From NCBI GenBank assembly GCA_964430475.1, contig CAYSEQ010000015.1, forward strand, positions 1-18,142: a stretch of 18,142 nt of DNA, in the 5' to 3' direction. The notes under the pieces are model-generated. The model saw nothing but the letters and a program-made list of their open reading frames with translations, did not search any database and was not told the origin of the DNA. Origin of the DNA: CAYSEQ01 sp964430475 (GTDB lineage: Bacteria; Patescibacteriota; Microgenomatia; UBA8517). The position numbers were made by a program, and so were the translations under genes. This document shows, in pieces, positions 1 through 8,718 of this stretch. Numbering within the stretch: position 1 is the first letter of the stretch; every line of letters begins with the position of its first letter.

Positions 1-3000
1 CTGGACTTTGTCTAGATGCTTCAAATAATGTGGTTGTTTGTTCAGCGGGAAGTGGATCATCTCCATGGTCATATACATCTCCTTACATCTATCCTGATAA
101 TGCCAGTGATTTTGTGGCTATTGGTACCACAACTACTTCTGAGATGCACGGACTCTTTACTGTCTCGGGAACAAGGACTGGTAAAGCTTTAGTTGTCTTA
201 AATGACACAGGAGGTGATCAAAACATATTAACAGCTTCAGCATCAGGAACAACGGTTGCTAATTTGACAAGAAGTGGAACATTACAACTCTCGGATGGTT
301 CCGCATCCCTTCCAGCATTCACCTTTATCAATGATCTAGATTCTGGAATGTATAGAATTGGAGCAAACACCCTAGGCTTCTCAGTAGGAGGAGCAGGAGA
401 ACTCTCCCTTTCCTCAACCGCTCTAACACCAGCGACTGATTCCGGACTTGATTTGGGTTCATCAAGTAGTCAATTTGCAGATCTTTATCTTGATGGTGGA
501 AATATAAACTTAGACAACGCAACTGATATTGATATAGACGATAATCTAAGCAATTCTTTGACAATCTCTGAGGGAAACAATATCTACTTTGGAATTTCAA
601 CGACTGACACAGCAACCTCTTTAACTCTAGATCTTCCAGTTGCTGGCTCTTCTTCAACAACTGCTAATCTTTTTACATCCGATATTAACAAGACAATTAA
701 TATCGGTACGGGTGAAGGAGCTGATACTATTAATATTGGTACTGGAGCAACTTCTGCAGACACGATAACCTTTGGAAACACATCCGTTGCGACAACATTT
801 GACTTTAATTCTGGAGCAACGACAGTAGATCCGCTAGATCTAAGTTTTAACTCTGTAACCACAGCCAATGGAATTGATCTTTCAGTCAACGGCTTAACAA
901 CCGGAATAGGTCTTAATATCAATTCAACCTCAACCGCTCTAACCACAGGAAGACTTCTTAGCCTTGATTGGTCGCCTTCTTCTTCTACAACCGCAACAGG
1001 AGACCTTTTCAGAATCAATATCGGCTCAAACGGGAATGTCGCAAACTTACTAAACATTACTGATAACGGCTCAACACTCTTTAGGGTCTCGGAAACCCAA
1101 ATTGAATCCGCAATCCCCCACGCATTTACAACCGCAGGTGATGTCTCCATTGCTTATGATTTAATCTTCACAAATCAAACAATCAGTAAGATTAGCTCAT
1201 ACGGTCCATTTACCATCGAGGTAGGAGAAAGTTTTGAGTCCAATAATTTAACGCTTAAAACATTTGGATCAGGAAAAATTGTCTTTAATAACGACGGATC
1301 AGATATAGGGATATTGACTGACACTGGACAGTTAGGACTGGGAACAACCACTCCTGTCGGGCAATTAAATGTTGATACTTCAAATGTAGCAACATTTGGT
1401 AAAGCTGCTGTCATTATAAATCACGACGAAAGCCAAGATATCTTTACAGCCTCTGCTTCTGGATCTACCGCTTTCAGAATCTCAAGTTCAAGGGCAACTT
1501 TCCTTGATCTTCCCGGCACAGGCACAGGCTTTGCACTTTGCCATGCAACTCAAACCGGAACCGATAACGAAGAGATTGTAGATTGTACCTCTGCACCAGG
1601 TGCTGATTATGCTGAAATGTATCCTGTAGAAAGTGGTGTGGAATTTGGGGATATAGTTGCTGTTGGAAACGAAGTTGTTGAAACTCGTGTTGACGATGGT
1701 AGAGGTGGACTTCTTGGAGAAGAATACAAAAGAGTAATTAGAAAATTAGTAAAAACCTCTATCCCCTATCAAGTAAATACTATCGGCGTTGTTGTCAATA
1801 ACTACAGCGATTTCACTTCAACAGGACATAATCTCATCAATCCTTCAGATAACCCCATGCCTGTTGCTCTCTCAGGAAGGGTACCGGTAAAGATAGCTAC
1901 GGATTCTGAACCTATAAATCCGGGAGATTTCCTTACTACATCTTCGCAATCAGGCCGTGCTATGAAAGCAACTCAAAGCGGAAAGGTCATCGGAACAGCT
2001 TTAGACTCCTGGACTCCAGATTCCGGCAAAGACCAGATAATGATGTTTATTAACAATACCTTTTACCTTGCTGATAACTATCTTAATAGCCAAGGAAACT
2101 TAAGTCTGGCAGAAGATATTCAAAATCCAGGATACTATCAACTTAAAGACTCTCAAGGAAACTTAGTTGACAAACTTTCAGGGCTAGTTAATCTAATTGT
2201 TGAGAAAATAAAGGCTAATACTATTGAGGTTGCATCCTTAATCTCACCATCAATAAAAACCCAAGAAATCTCCTCAAGCGCTGGTCAAGATATTGCCATA
2301 AAGCTTGGAAGCGACGATATGCTTGAGTTTGCCGAAGCTAAACTCTTAATCCAAAACCGATTAGGAGAAACTGTCGCCAAAATTGACGAAACTGGAAATG
2401 CAACCTTTTCCGGCGAACTTGCTGCACAGGCCGTTAAGGCAAACGAAGCAAGCATATCAGGTGAGCTTTATGCGGATAAAATCTATGCCAAGGAAATAGT
2501 CGGTTTGGATGCCAAACTTGCGGATATCAAGGCAAATCAAATACAAGGAATTACGCGTGAGGAGATAGAAGAACTTCTTCGCCAAGCAGAAACAGACACA
2601 AGTTTGGTAAACCAAAGCCAATCTTGGAATATAAACACAGCAACAGGGTCTGGAAGTCTTAATGAATTTGTTCTTGAGAATCTTTATGTCAGCAATTTCG
2701 CAGCAATAAATTCCCTCTCGCTAACCAAATCTTTGGTAATTGGAAATGATATGGTCATTACTCCTTCCCTTGATACCGACTCCCACCTCTTAGCTACCAA
2801 CATCGACACAGTCAACGCGCCTTTATCGATTCAATCCTCTGCCTCTCAACCTCTATATCTTATGGCAGGTCTTATCCAAATTGACACCCAAGGCAATGTC
2901 CAAATTGCAGGAAATTTGACGGTTGGAGGCAACATCCAAGCCACAGGAAATATCCAAGCCTCGGGTGTGCAACTTAAGGGAGAAAGACCTTTCAACATTC

Positions 3001-3377
3001 TTGCTGACTCCGGTGAAGAAGTTGCAAGTATAACAGCAAGCGGCTCAGCAAAACTCAAAGAGGTTGTTGCAGAAAAGCTAAGTCTCCAAGACGACCCAAC
3101 AGCAACCTCCAGCGCAACACTAGAAGGAGTTGTCTATCTAACTAATGCAATGGCAGGCCAAGCCAAAGTCCCTGCCGGACAAAAGGAAGTCGTTATAAGA
3201 AATCAAAACATAAAAGAAGGAAGCCTTATCTTTGTTACACCTAAAAATTCCACCGGAAACTACACTATTTATATAAAGAATCAATCCGATGGAGAAGCGA
3301 CCATTGGCTTTGATTCCGAGGTTGAATTTGATGTTGTCTTTAATTGGTGGATTGTTGAACTCACAGCATCGCGTTAA
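1..3377 (+). CDS. Large tail-fibre/adhesin-like surface protein, 5' truncated
   Basis: The frame is open from the window edge (first full codon at 3), so the true start lies upstream; 1124 residues are visible. The first half is Ser/Thr/Gly/Asn-rich repetitive beta sequence of phage tail-fibre type, with runs such as TINIGTGEGADTINIGTG and LGLGTTTPVGQLNV. At about 1599-2067 (GADYAEMYPVE, then SGRVPVKI, GDFLTTSS and MMFINNTF) lies a segment resembling the Peptidase_G2 intramolecular-chaperone domain of phage appendage proteins; this match is from memory. Possible coiled-coil stretches follow (about 2187-2270 and 2558-2592), then a beta-rich C-terminal domain (about 3133-3374) ending FNWWIVELTASR, a tail type I associate with CPR surface proteins. 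Cysteines come in pairs (near 9-45 and 1538-1580). It is probably exported and displayed; the ligand is unknown. The next gene starts 5 nt downstream, suggesting an operon. Confidence 0.85.
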   Translation, partial: GLCLDASNNVVVCSAGSGSSPWSYTSPYIYPDNASDFVAIGTTTTSEMHGLFTVSGTRTGKALVVLNDTGGDQNILTASASGTTVANLTRSGTLQLSDGSASLPAFTFINDLDSGMYRIGANTLGFSVGGAGELSLSSTALTPATDSGLDLGSSSSQFADLYLDGGNINLDNATDIDIDDNLSNSLTISEGNNIYFGISTTDTATSLTLDLPVAGSSSTTANLFTSDINKTINIGTGEGADTINIGTGATSADTITFGNTSVATTFDFNSGATTVDPLDLSFNSVTTANGIDLSVNGLTTGIGLNINSTSTALTTGRLLSLDWSPSSSTTATGDLFRINIGSNGNVANLLNITDNGSTLFRVSETQIESAIPHAFTTAGDVSIAYDLIFTNQTISKISSYGPFTIEVGESFESNNLTLKTFGSGKIVFNNDGSDIGILTDTGQLGLGTTTPVGQLNVDTSNVATFGKAAVIINHDESQDIFTASASGSTAFRISSSRATFLDLPGTGTGFALCHATQTGTDNEEIVDCTSAPGADYAEMYPVESGVEFGDIVAVGNEVVETRVDDGRGGLLGEEYKRVIRKLVKTSIPYQVNTIGVVVNNYSDFTSTGHNLINPSDNPMPVALSGRVPVKIATDSEPINPGDFLTTSSQSGRAMKATQSGKVIGTALDSWTPDSGKDQIMMFINNTFYLADNYLNSQGNLSLAEDIQNPGYYQLKDSQGNLVDKLSGLVNLIVEKIKANTIEVASLISPSIKTQEISSSAGQDIAIKLGSDDMLEFAEAKLLIQNRLGETVAKIDETGNATFSGELAAQAVKANEASISGELYADKIYAKEIVGLDAKLADIKANQIQGITREEIEELLRQAETDTSLVNQSQSWNINTATGSGSLNEFVLENLYVSNFAAINSLSLTKSLVIGNDMVITPSLDTDSHLLATNIDTVNAPLSIQSSASQPLYLMAGLIQIDTQGNVQIAGNLTVGGNIQATGNIQASGVQLKGERPFNILADSGEEVASITASGSAKLKEVVAEKLSLQDDPTATSSATLEGVVYLTNAMAGQAKVPAGQKEVVIRNQNIKEGSLIFVTPKNSTGNYTIYIKNQSDGEATIGFDSEVEFDVVFNWWIVELTASR

Positions 3378-3382
3378 AAAAA

Positions 3383-3754
3383 ATGGACCAAAAGATTAAA
3401 ACTAGCGAACTAAAAAAATTCATTTGGGAATTTAATTTCCCAAATCCCAACTGGTCAAACCTACCCAAAGGATTTCCTTACATTGTCAAAGAAGGTCTTA
3501 CCCGCGAAGAGGGACATCTTTTGGATGCTATAGTCCTTGCTTGGTCAACAAGCACCAAAGCCGGCAGGAAGTGGTTGTTTTTCAATTCCGTAAAACCAAC
3601 TCTTTCTATCATGATTTTAATATCGACTCTCATCGGTACTCTAAATCTTTTGTCCGCCGACTCTTCTAGACTAACTAAACCTGTACAAGCTACAACCTAC
3701 CGTATTGTTGACGAAATCATTCAAAGCACAATGAGCGCGATACTAAGAAAATAA
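3383..3754 (+). CDS. Small single-pass membrane protein, unknown function
   Basis: A 123-residue protein that I do not recognise. The first 70 residues are soluble-looking and aromatic-rich (KKFIWEFNFPNPNW, KGFPYIVKEGL, RKWLFFNSV). One hydrophobic segment at about 72-90 (TLSIMILISTLIGTLNLL) is followed by a short polar tail of about 33 residues. The ATG lies 5 nt after the stop of the upstream surface-protein gene, with only an A-run between them and no Shine-Dalgarno, so translational coupling is likely. The next gene begins 7 nt after its stop. The position inside a run of surface-protein genes suggests an envelope role, but that is inference from context alone. The tight spacing and absence of a better overlapping frame support it being real. 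Confidence 0.7.
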   Translation: MDQKIKTSELKKFIWEFNFPNPNWSNLPKGFPYIVKEGLTREEGHLLDAIVLAWSTSTKAGRKWLFFNSVKPTLSIMILISTLIGTLNLLSADSSRLTKPVQATTYRIVDEIIQSTMSAILRK

Positions 3755-3761
3755 TTCGCAT

Positions 3762-4355
3762 ATGTCATATAAATCGTATATGTCGCATAAGTCGTATAAG
3801 TCTTACGCCTCCAATTCTCTGATTCCTCCCCATGGAGGATACAAAAATTTTGAGGCATATAAGACTGCCGCGATCATTTCCGACGGTACCAGCTTCTTCT
3901 GCAAAAAGTGGATAAAAGATACAAAGCAAGAAAGTCAAATAAATGGCGCGGCTCGTTCCGGAAAACAATGCACAGCCGAGGGTAGTGTAAACTCTGGTAC
4001 TTCCCAAAAACTGGAGTCAAAGCTTATCGGAAATGCAAGAGGAAGTTATCAAGAACTTCTAGAGGACTTTTGTGATTTCTTGCGCCAAAGAAAGTTAAAG
4101 CTTTGGAAGAAAGACTCTTCCAAAGGTCAGGTTGTAAGACAGCTTGCTTATAAGTCGAATAGGTCGTATACGACTTATGACTCTTATATTGGAAACAAAA
4201 GCCCGGAAATTGCCACAAATACCCTCATTTGTCACATCAATCAGAAAAATTTTCTTCATGATGAGCTTTTAAGAAAGCTTGAAAAAGATTTCCTTGAAAA
4301 GGGAGGAGTTAGCGAAAGGTTTTACTGGAAGAGAAAGGAGGCAAGAGAAAAATAA
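3762..4355 (+). CDS. Four-helix-bundle protein with suffix domain (23S rRNA IVP-like family)
   Basis: A 197-residue protein. From residue about 20 it matches what I know of four-helix-bundle proteins that carry the C-terminal suffix domain: IPPHGGYKNFEAYKTAAII (21-39), NGAARSGKQCTAEGS (61-75), GTSQKLESKLIGNARGSYQE (79-98), LLEDFCDFLRQRKLKLW (99-115), then SPEIATNTLICHINQ (147-161) and LEKDFLEKGGVSERFYWKRK (173-192). The family is named for ORFs in 23S rRNA intervening sequences; its biochemical role is unsettled, with nucleic-acid contact suggested for relatives such as Avd. The oddities are at residues 1-16 (MSYKSYMSHKSYKSYA) and 130-142 (YKSNRSYTTYDSY), which are encoded by 9-bp tandem repeats and are not part of the normal fold. 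The first ATG is used because it opens the repeat run; the codon-7 ATG is possible. No Shine-Dalgarno is seen. It lies 7 nt after one gene and 2 nt before the next. Confidence 0.88.
   Translation: MSYKSYMSHKSYKSYASNSLIPPHGGYKNFEAYKTAAIISDGTSFFCKKWIKDTKQESQINGAARSGKQCTAEGSVNSGTSQKLESKLIGNARGSYQELLEDFCDFLRQRKLKLWKKDSSKGQVVRQLAYKSNRSYTTYDSYIGNKSPEIATNTLICHINQKNFLHDELLRKLEKDFLEKGGVSERFYWKRKEAREK
3765..3809 (+). repeat. 9-bp tandem repeat array A (TCGTATAAG type), in coding sequence
   Basis: Five consecutive 9-mers: TCATATAAA, TCGTATATG, TCGCATAAG, TCGTATAAG, TCTTACGCC. The period is a multiple of three and the array is in frame, giving SYK/SYM/SHK/SYK/SYA tripeptides at the very N-terminus of the four-helix-bundle protein. 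The last unit is decayed. A single related stretch (CATATAAGACT) lies about 50 nt further on. Confidence 0.85.
4149..4184 (+). repeat. 9-bp tandem repeat array B with embedded palindrome
   Basis: Four 9-mers of the same family as array A: TATAAGTCG, AATAGGTCG, TATACGACT, TATGACTCT. The last two units are in the opposite sense, so the array contains a perfect 12-nt palindrome, GTCGTATACGAC (4163-4174). It extends to 20 nt (4159-4178) with one G-T pair. It is inserted in frame in the linker between the four-helix core and the suffix domain. Confidence 0.8.
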
Positions 4356-4357
4356 AT

Positions 4358-7300
4358 ATGAGCTTTATAAGTCGCATTAGCTGTCGTATAAAACCTATAC
4401 GTTGGTTTAAAGCTACTAGCAGGAGGAAATTTTTAAGTTGCCTTTTATCGCTTTTAATACTTTTAACCTCGATTAGGTTTCTTATTTTTAGACCTTCACA
4501 AGTCTTAGCAGCTGATGTTTACATTGGATTTAACGAGGGCTATGGAACATCTGCCAACGACTCTAATTCCACAGTCCCTGCCGGCACAATTGTGAATGCT
4601 ATTTGGAGCACAGAGGACTTATGCAAATTTGGGAAGTGTCTTTTCTTTAACGGTACAGGAGATTATGTTTCTTATTCCGACAATTCCAATCTTGACATGT
4701 CAGCAAGCGATAATGTAACCATAGAACTTTGGTTTAGAACCCCAGACATAACAAGCGGAACAAGAACCCTAATTTCAAAAGAAGAACCAACAGGAGCGGA
4801 TGGGGGCTATAGAATTCAGATGAACTCGGGAGGTCAAATTGTCTTTGGCGTTGACAATGATAATAACAACTACCCCCTTTATTTTGTAACCAGCCCTGCC
4901 TCTTATGACGATAATAAATGGCACCACCTGGCAGCTGTTAAATCTGGTACTTCCTCGCTAACTTTGTATATAGACGCGCAGTCCGTTGGAACAACGTCAA
5001 TCACTTCCACCGACGCCTCAAACAACGATACATTCTACATCGGCATTTACAACGGGTCATCCGATGGATTTACAGGCTTTATCGACGAAGTAAAAATAAT
5101 GCGTTCAGCAAGAACCGCAGCTCAAGTCAAGACAGATTTTCTTAGTGAAACCCCTTCTCGAGGTACTTCAGCAGCACTTAGTCCTACCCAAGATTGGATT
5201 TCAAACGGGCTGGTTGGATATTGGAAATTGGATGAATCAAGTGGAAATGCCAGCGACTCATCAGGCAATACCACCACCCTAACTAATGTCAATACTACAT
5301 CCTTTGTAGGTGGAAAATTCGGAAATGGCGCGGATTTAGAATCAACTTCCTCTCAATATTTCTATGCAAGCGATAATCCCACTCTTTCAATCACAGGAAG
5401 TTTAACCTTGTCAGCTTGGATTCGACCTGAAAGCGTTGGGGCTGGTCTTTACAATATCATTGCCAAGTGGGACGGAACGAATGAATCCTTTAGACTAGCC
5501 CAAAACGGAGACGAAATTAGACTTGAACTTGATAGTAGCGGAAATTACATAGAAACAACCTCCACAAACTTAACTGCCGCCTCAACCTGGTACCATATAG
5601 TTGGTATTTACGACTCCTCTCAAGGAACAGCCAAAATCTACATTAACGGCCTCGAGGCTGCCACCACAACAAGCGGTACAATCCCCTCCTCAATTGGCGA
5701 CGATGCTGGAAGATTCCATATTGGCGCCGAGGACTCTACAACCTCCGCCGCAAACTTTTACGATGGAATAATTGATGAGGCTCGCGTTTACAATCGCGCA
5801 TTCTCCCCTTCTGAAGTTGCAAAACTTTACGAATGGGCACCGGGACCAGTGGGCTGGTGGAGTATGGATGAAGGAAGTGGAACAAGTGTAAATGATCTTT
5901 CAGGAAAGGGCTATAATGGGACAATTTATGGAAATACAAGATTTAAGGCGGGAAAATTTGGATCCGCATTGTACTTTGACGGAACTGAAGAATATAACGG
6001 TATTACCAACGACACACACATGGTTCTCCCAACTGATATCTACGATTCCCTCGACCGAATCACAATTTCTTTATGGTTTAAACCCGATGACCAACCTACG
6101 GGTGACGATTATCAAGATATCTTTGTTTGGCAAAATTTAAGTGGATGGGATGCTGGTAAATCCTTTGAGATAGGCTACGAAGAAAATAACAATCGAATGC
6201 AAATATGGAGCAGTTTTCAAGGCGATTGTAATGATTTTACTGCGAACTCACCCTCTTTTCCTGCCGGAAGCGAAAATCAGTGGCACCACCTTGCCTTTGT
6301 TCTGGATTCAACTGGCAATAAGCTATATATCGATGGCGTAAGACAGAATCTCACCTACACTCAAGGAGATTCTTCAACTACTTGCAACTTACAAATAATT
6401 AGTGACCAAGGCACTACCTACTATACCTTTGCATGTATGTATGGCGTGGTGGAGTACTGCAACGGTGGTGAAATGTACGAAGGACTTATTGACGAAATTA
6501 AAATCTACAACTACTCTCGCACCCCAGCCCAGATTATCGAAGACATGAACGCCGGGCACCCCGCCCCTGGATCTCCGCTTGGAAGCTATACTGCAAGATG
6601 GAAAATGGATGACTTGGCAGGAACATCAGCTAAGGATTCCTCTGTTAGCAATCTTAACTTAACACTTTCATCTGCTTCCTGGACATTAGATGGCAAATTT
6701 GGAGGCGCTTGGAATGGCACGGGAAGCAATTTCCTAGCTATAAGCGATACAAACTCAGCTGATAAACTTGACCCTCTTGATAATGAGGACTTTTCAATCA
6801 CCCTTTGGGTTAAAAGCGATTCAGCAACAAATCCCTTGGCAACCGAGACACTTGTTGACAAACGCCTGGCAGGAGCAGGTTATGACATATGGTTTAATAC
6901 ATCTGGACAAATTACTTGTGGGATTGACGATGATGCAATCGGTTTTCCAGAAGACTCCGCAACTACCTCTGAAGATTTTTACGATGCAAATTGGCACTAT
7001 ATCGCCTGCGTAAGAAATACCGCACAGGATAAATTATATCTTTTTGTCGATGGAAGATTGGCAGCGCAAGACACCGATCTTTTAGCTACTGGATCTTTAG
7101 ATAACAATGCAAATTTTGTTTTAGGCGATTCGGATGTATCTGATAACGGCGATGAATTTTTTGGAGATATTGACGAGGTCAAATTCTTTAAATTCGCATT
7201 GTCCCCCAGCCAAATCTTAATAGATCTAAATCAAGGTTCAAGCTTAACCTTAGGCAAGGTTGACGATCTCGATGAAGAAGGCTTTAATCTTCCAAATCCT

Positions 7301-8704
7301 GTTGGATGGTGGAAAATGGATGAAGGGGGAGGAACAAGTATCACTGACTCAAGCGGAAATAATAACAACTCAACAACCTGGACCGGGCAAACTAGCTTTA
7401 TAAACGCAAAATATGGCTCGGGCCTACTTTTTGACGGTACAAACGATGTAGTCCGCATCGCAGAATCTCCTTCTTTAGACCTTGGTTCAATCAATGATTC
7501 CTACACAATCAGTTCCTGGATAAAAACAAATGCTTCCTACTCTACTTCAGGAACGGTAGTGACTAAAAATGCAGGAGGGGGTACAGCCTACCCATTCGCT
7601 CTATTTATACTGGCTTCCACTAACCTCCCCTGTTTTGCAATCAATGACGTCTCAGTAACAGTCACCACTTGCGGAACAAGCGCTGTCAATGACGGAAATT
7701 GGCATCATTTAGTAGGAATAAGAAATACCAGCACCGATACTATTTATCTTTATGTTGATGGATTTTTGGCAAATTCAACTTCCGACACAACGACTTCAAC
7801 ACTTAGCAACGACGTCGATGTCTCGATTGGTAATGGAGGAATTTCTTACATCGCTTTTGATTTCAACGGTATAATTGACGAGGTACGAATCTATAATACT
7901 GCCCTTTCTTCTTCCCAAGTAGAATACCTTTACAACCGAGGATTACCAATCACCTGGTACAAATTTGATGAGTGTAGTGGAACAATTTCCTACAATTCTT
8001 CCACCAATGCCAATGGACAAGCTATTGGTATAAACGCTACAATTAATATTGGTTCAAGTGGCTCAAATACCTCTCCCGGTACATGTACTTCAGGTAGTTC
8101 TTCCCATGCATGGTATAACGGCGCAAGTGGAAAGTTTAATTCATCTTTGGATTTTGACGGAACTGATGACTATGTCCAAACATCTGATGATGACCGACTA
8201 GACTTTCAAGACAGCCAAGATTTTAGTATTGAAGCCTGGATCAATCGTGATAGCTTTACAAGCGACGATACTATAATCGCCAAGAAGAATGACCAAACAA
8301 ACGGTCGTGGATACTTACTTTATATCGATGACGTAAACGACGATATAAACTTTGTGGTTGCAGACGGAACAGATTCTTTTTCAGTAAATGGAAGAAGAAG
8401 TATTACGGCAACGGGATGGCACCATATTGTTGCCGTCTTTGACGAGAATTCAACTTCAGGAACAACTATCTATGTTGATGGAGAAGAAGATAAAGAATCC
8501 GTATCAGGAATTTTAGCGAATGTGAATTCTTTAGTCAACTCCTATAATTTAAGAATTGGATCTGAATCCGACGCTGGAGAACCGTTTGATGGAAAGATTG
8601 ATAATGTCAAAATTTACAACTATGCCCTGTCATCAACACAAATAAAAAGACTTTATAACGAAGGTTCAAGTGTAAGATTTGGTCCTAAAGAGGGAAGTCC
8701 GTAA
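4358..8704 (+). CDS. Giant secreted protein with six LamG (concanavalin A-like) domains
   Basis: A 1448-residue protein. An Arg/Lys-rich n-region and hydrophobic core (about 28-43) end in a plausible signal-peptidase site VLA|AD (50-52). Six LamG-type modules start near residues 52, 285, 497, 744, 981 and 1197. Each begins with a WW/YW-type motif (VGYWKLDESSG, VGWWSMDEGSG, VGWWKMDEGGG), or the variant VYIGFNEGYG in module 1. Each has a WHH-like strand (KWHHLAAV, TWYHIVGI, QWHHLAFV, NWHYIACV, NWHHLVGI, GWHHIVAV) and closes on GxIDEVKIY-like strands (six seen). Such modules bind carbohydrate or protein ligands, so this is probably an adhesin or matrix protein. It ends SSVRFGPKEGSP with no LPXTG or C-terminal TM. 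Cysteines occur in even numbers per module (2,0,4,2,2,2). A GGAGG at 4337-4341 lies 16 nt before the ATG, unusually far. The gene follows the four-helix-bundle gene by 2 nt. Confidence 0.93.
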   Translation: MSFISRISCRIKPIRWFKATSRRKFLSCLLSLLILLTSIRFLIFRPSQVLAADVYIGFNEGYGTSANDSNSTVPAGTIVNAIWSTEDLCKFGKCLFFNGTGDYVSYSDNSNLDMSASDNVTIELWFRTPDITSGTRTLISKEEPTGADGGYRIQMNSGGQIVFGVDNDNNNYPLYFVTSPASYDDNKWHHLAAVKSGTSSLTLYIDAQSVGTTSITSTDASNNDTFYIGIYNGSSDGFTGFIDEVKIMRSARTAAQVKTDFLSETPSRGTSAALSPTQDWISNGLVGYWKLDESSGNASDSSGNTTTLTNVNTTSFVGGKFGNGADLESTSSQYFYASDNPTLSITGSLTLSAWIRPESVGAGLYNIIAKWDGTNESFRLAQNGDEIRLELDSSGNYIETTSTNLTAASTWYHIVGIYDSSQGTAKIYINGLEAATTTSGTIPSSIGDDAGRFHIGAEDSTTSAANFYDGIIDEARVYNRAFSPSEVAKLYEWAPGPVGWWSMDEGSGTSVNDLSGKGYNGTIYGNTRFKAGKFGSALYFDGTEEYNGITNDTHMVLPTDIYDSLDRITISLWFKPDDQPTGDDYQDIFVWQNLSGWDAGKSFEIGYEENNNRMQIWSSFQGDCNDFTANSPSFPAGSENQWHHLAFVLDSTGNKLYIDGVRQNLTYTQGDSSTTCNLQIISDQGTTYYTFACMYGVVEYCNGGEMYEGLIDEIKIYNYSRTPAQIIEDMNAGHPAPGSPLGSYTARWKMDDLAGTSAKDSSVSNLNLTLSSASWTLDGKFGGAWNGTGSNFLAISDTNSADKLDPLDNEDFSITLWVKSDSATNPLATETLVDKRLAGAGYDIWFNTSGQITCGIDDDAIGFPEDSATTSEDFYDANWHYIACVRNTAQDKLYLFVDGRLAAQDTDLLATGSLDNNANFVLGDSDVSDNGDEFFGDIDEVKFFKFALSPSQILIDLNQGSSLTLGKVDDLDEEGFNLPNPVGWWKMDEGGGTSITDSSGNNNNSTTWTGQTSFINAKYGSGLLFDGTNDVVRIAESPSLDLGSINDSYTISSWIKTNASYSTSGTVVTKNAGGGTAYPFALFILASTNLPCFAINDVSVTVTTCGTSAVNDGNWHHLVGIRNTSTDTIYLYVDGFLANSTSDTTTSTLSNDVDVSIGNGGISYIAFDFNGIIDEVRIYNTALSSSQVEYLYNRGLPITWYKFDECSGTISYNSSTNANGQAIGINATINIGSSGSNTSPGTCTSGSSSHAWYNGASGKFNSSLDFDGTDDYVQTSDDDRLDFQDSQDFSIEAWINRDSFTSDDTIIAKKNDQTNGRGYLLYIDDVNDDINFVVADGTDSFSVNGRRSITATGWHHIVAVFDENSTSGTTIYVDGEEDKESVSGILANVNSLVNSYNLRIGSESDAGEPFDGKIDNVKIYNYALSSTQIKRLYNEGSSVRFGPKEGSP
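4366..4401 (+). repeat. Degenerate copy C of the TCGTATAAG repeat
   Basis: TATAAGTCG (identical to the first unit of array B), CATTAGCTG, TCGTATAAA, ACCTATACG. The 9-nt register is kept but the units change sense. It lies in the first 15 codons of the LamG-protein gene and supplies the arginine-rich n-region of its signal peptide. It is weaker than arrays A and B. Confidence 0.55.
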
Positions 8705-8718
8705 TTCTTAATAAATAT

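Noticed and set aside
584..1150. Long minus-strand open frame of 188 codons inside the left-edge surface-protein gene
   Set aside because: Low-complexity Val/Pro/Ser translation mirroring the repetitive plus-strand gene; it is antisense to a well-supported long frame with no start signal or recognisable motif.
3765..4218. Minus-strand frames over the four-helix-bundle gene, one translating to YKSHKSYTTYSTY
   Set aside because: The 9-bp repeat is partly palindromic, so both strands give SY/TY-rich peptides. Only the plus frame shows conserved family motifs.
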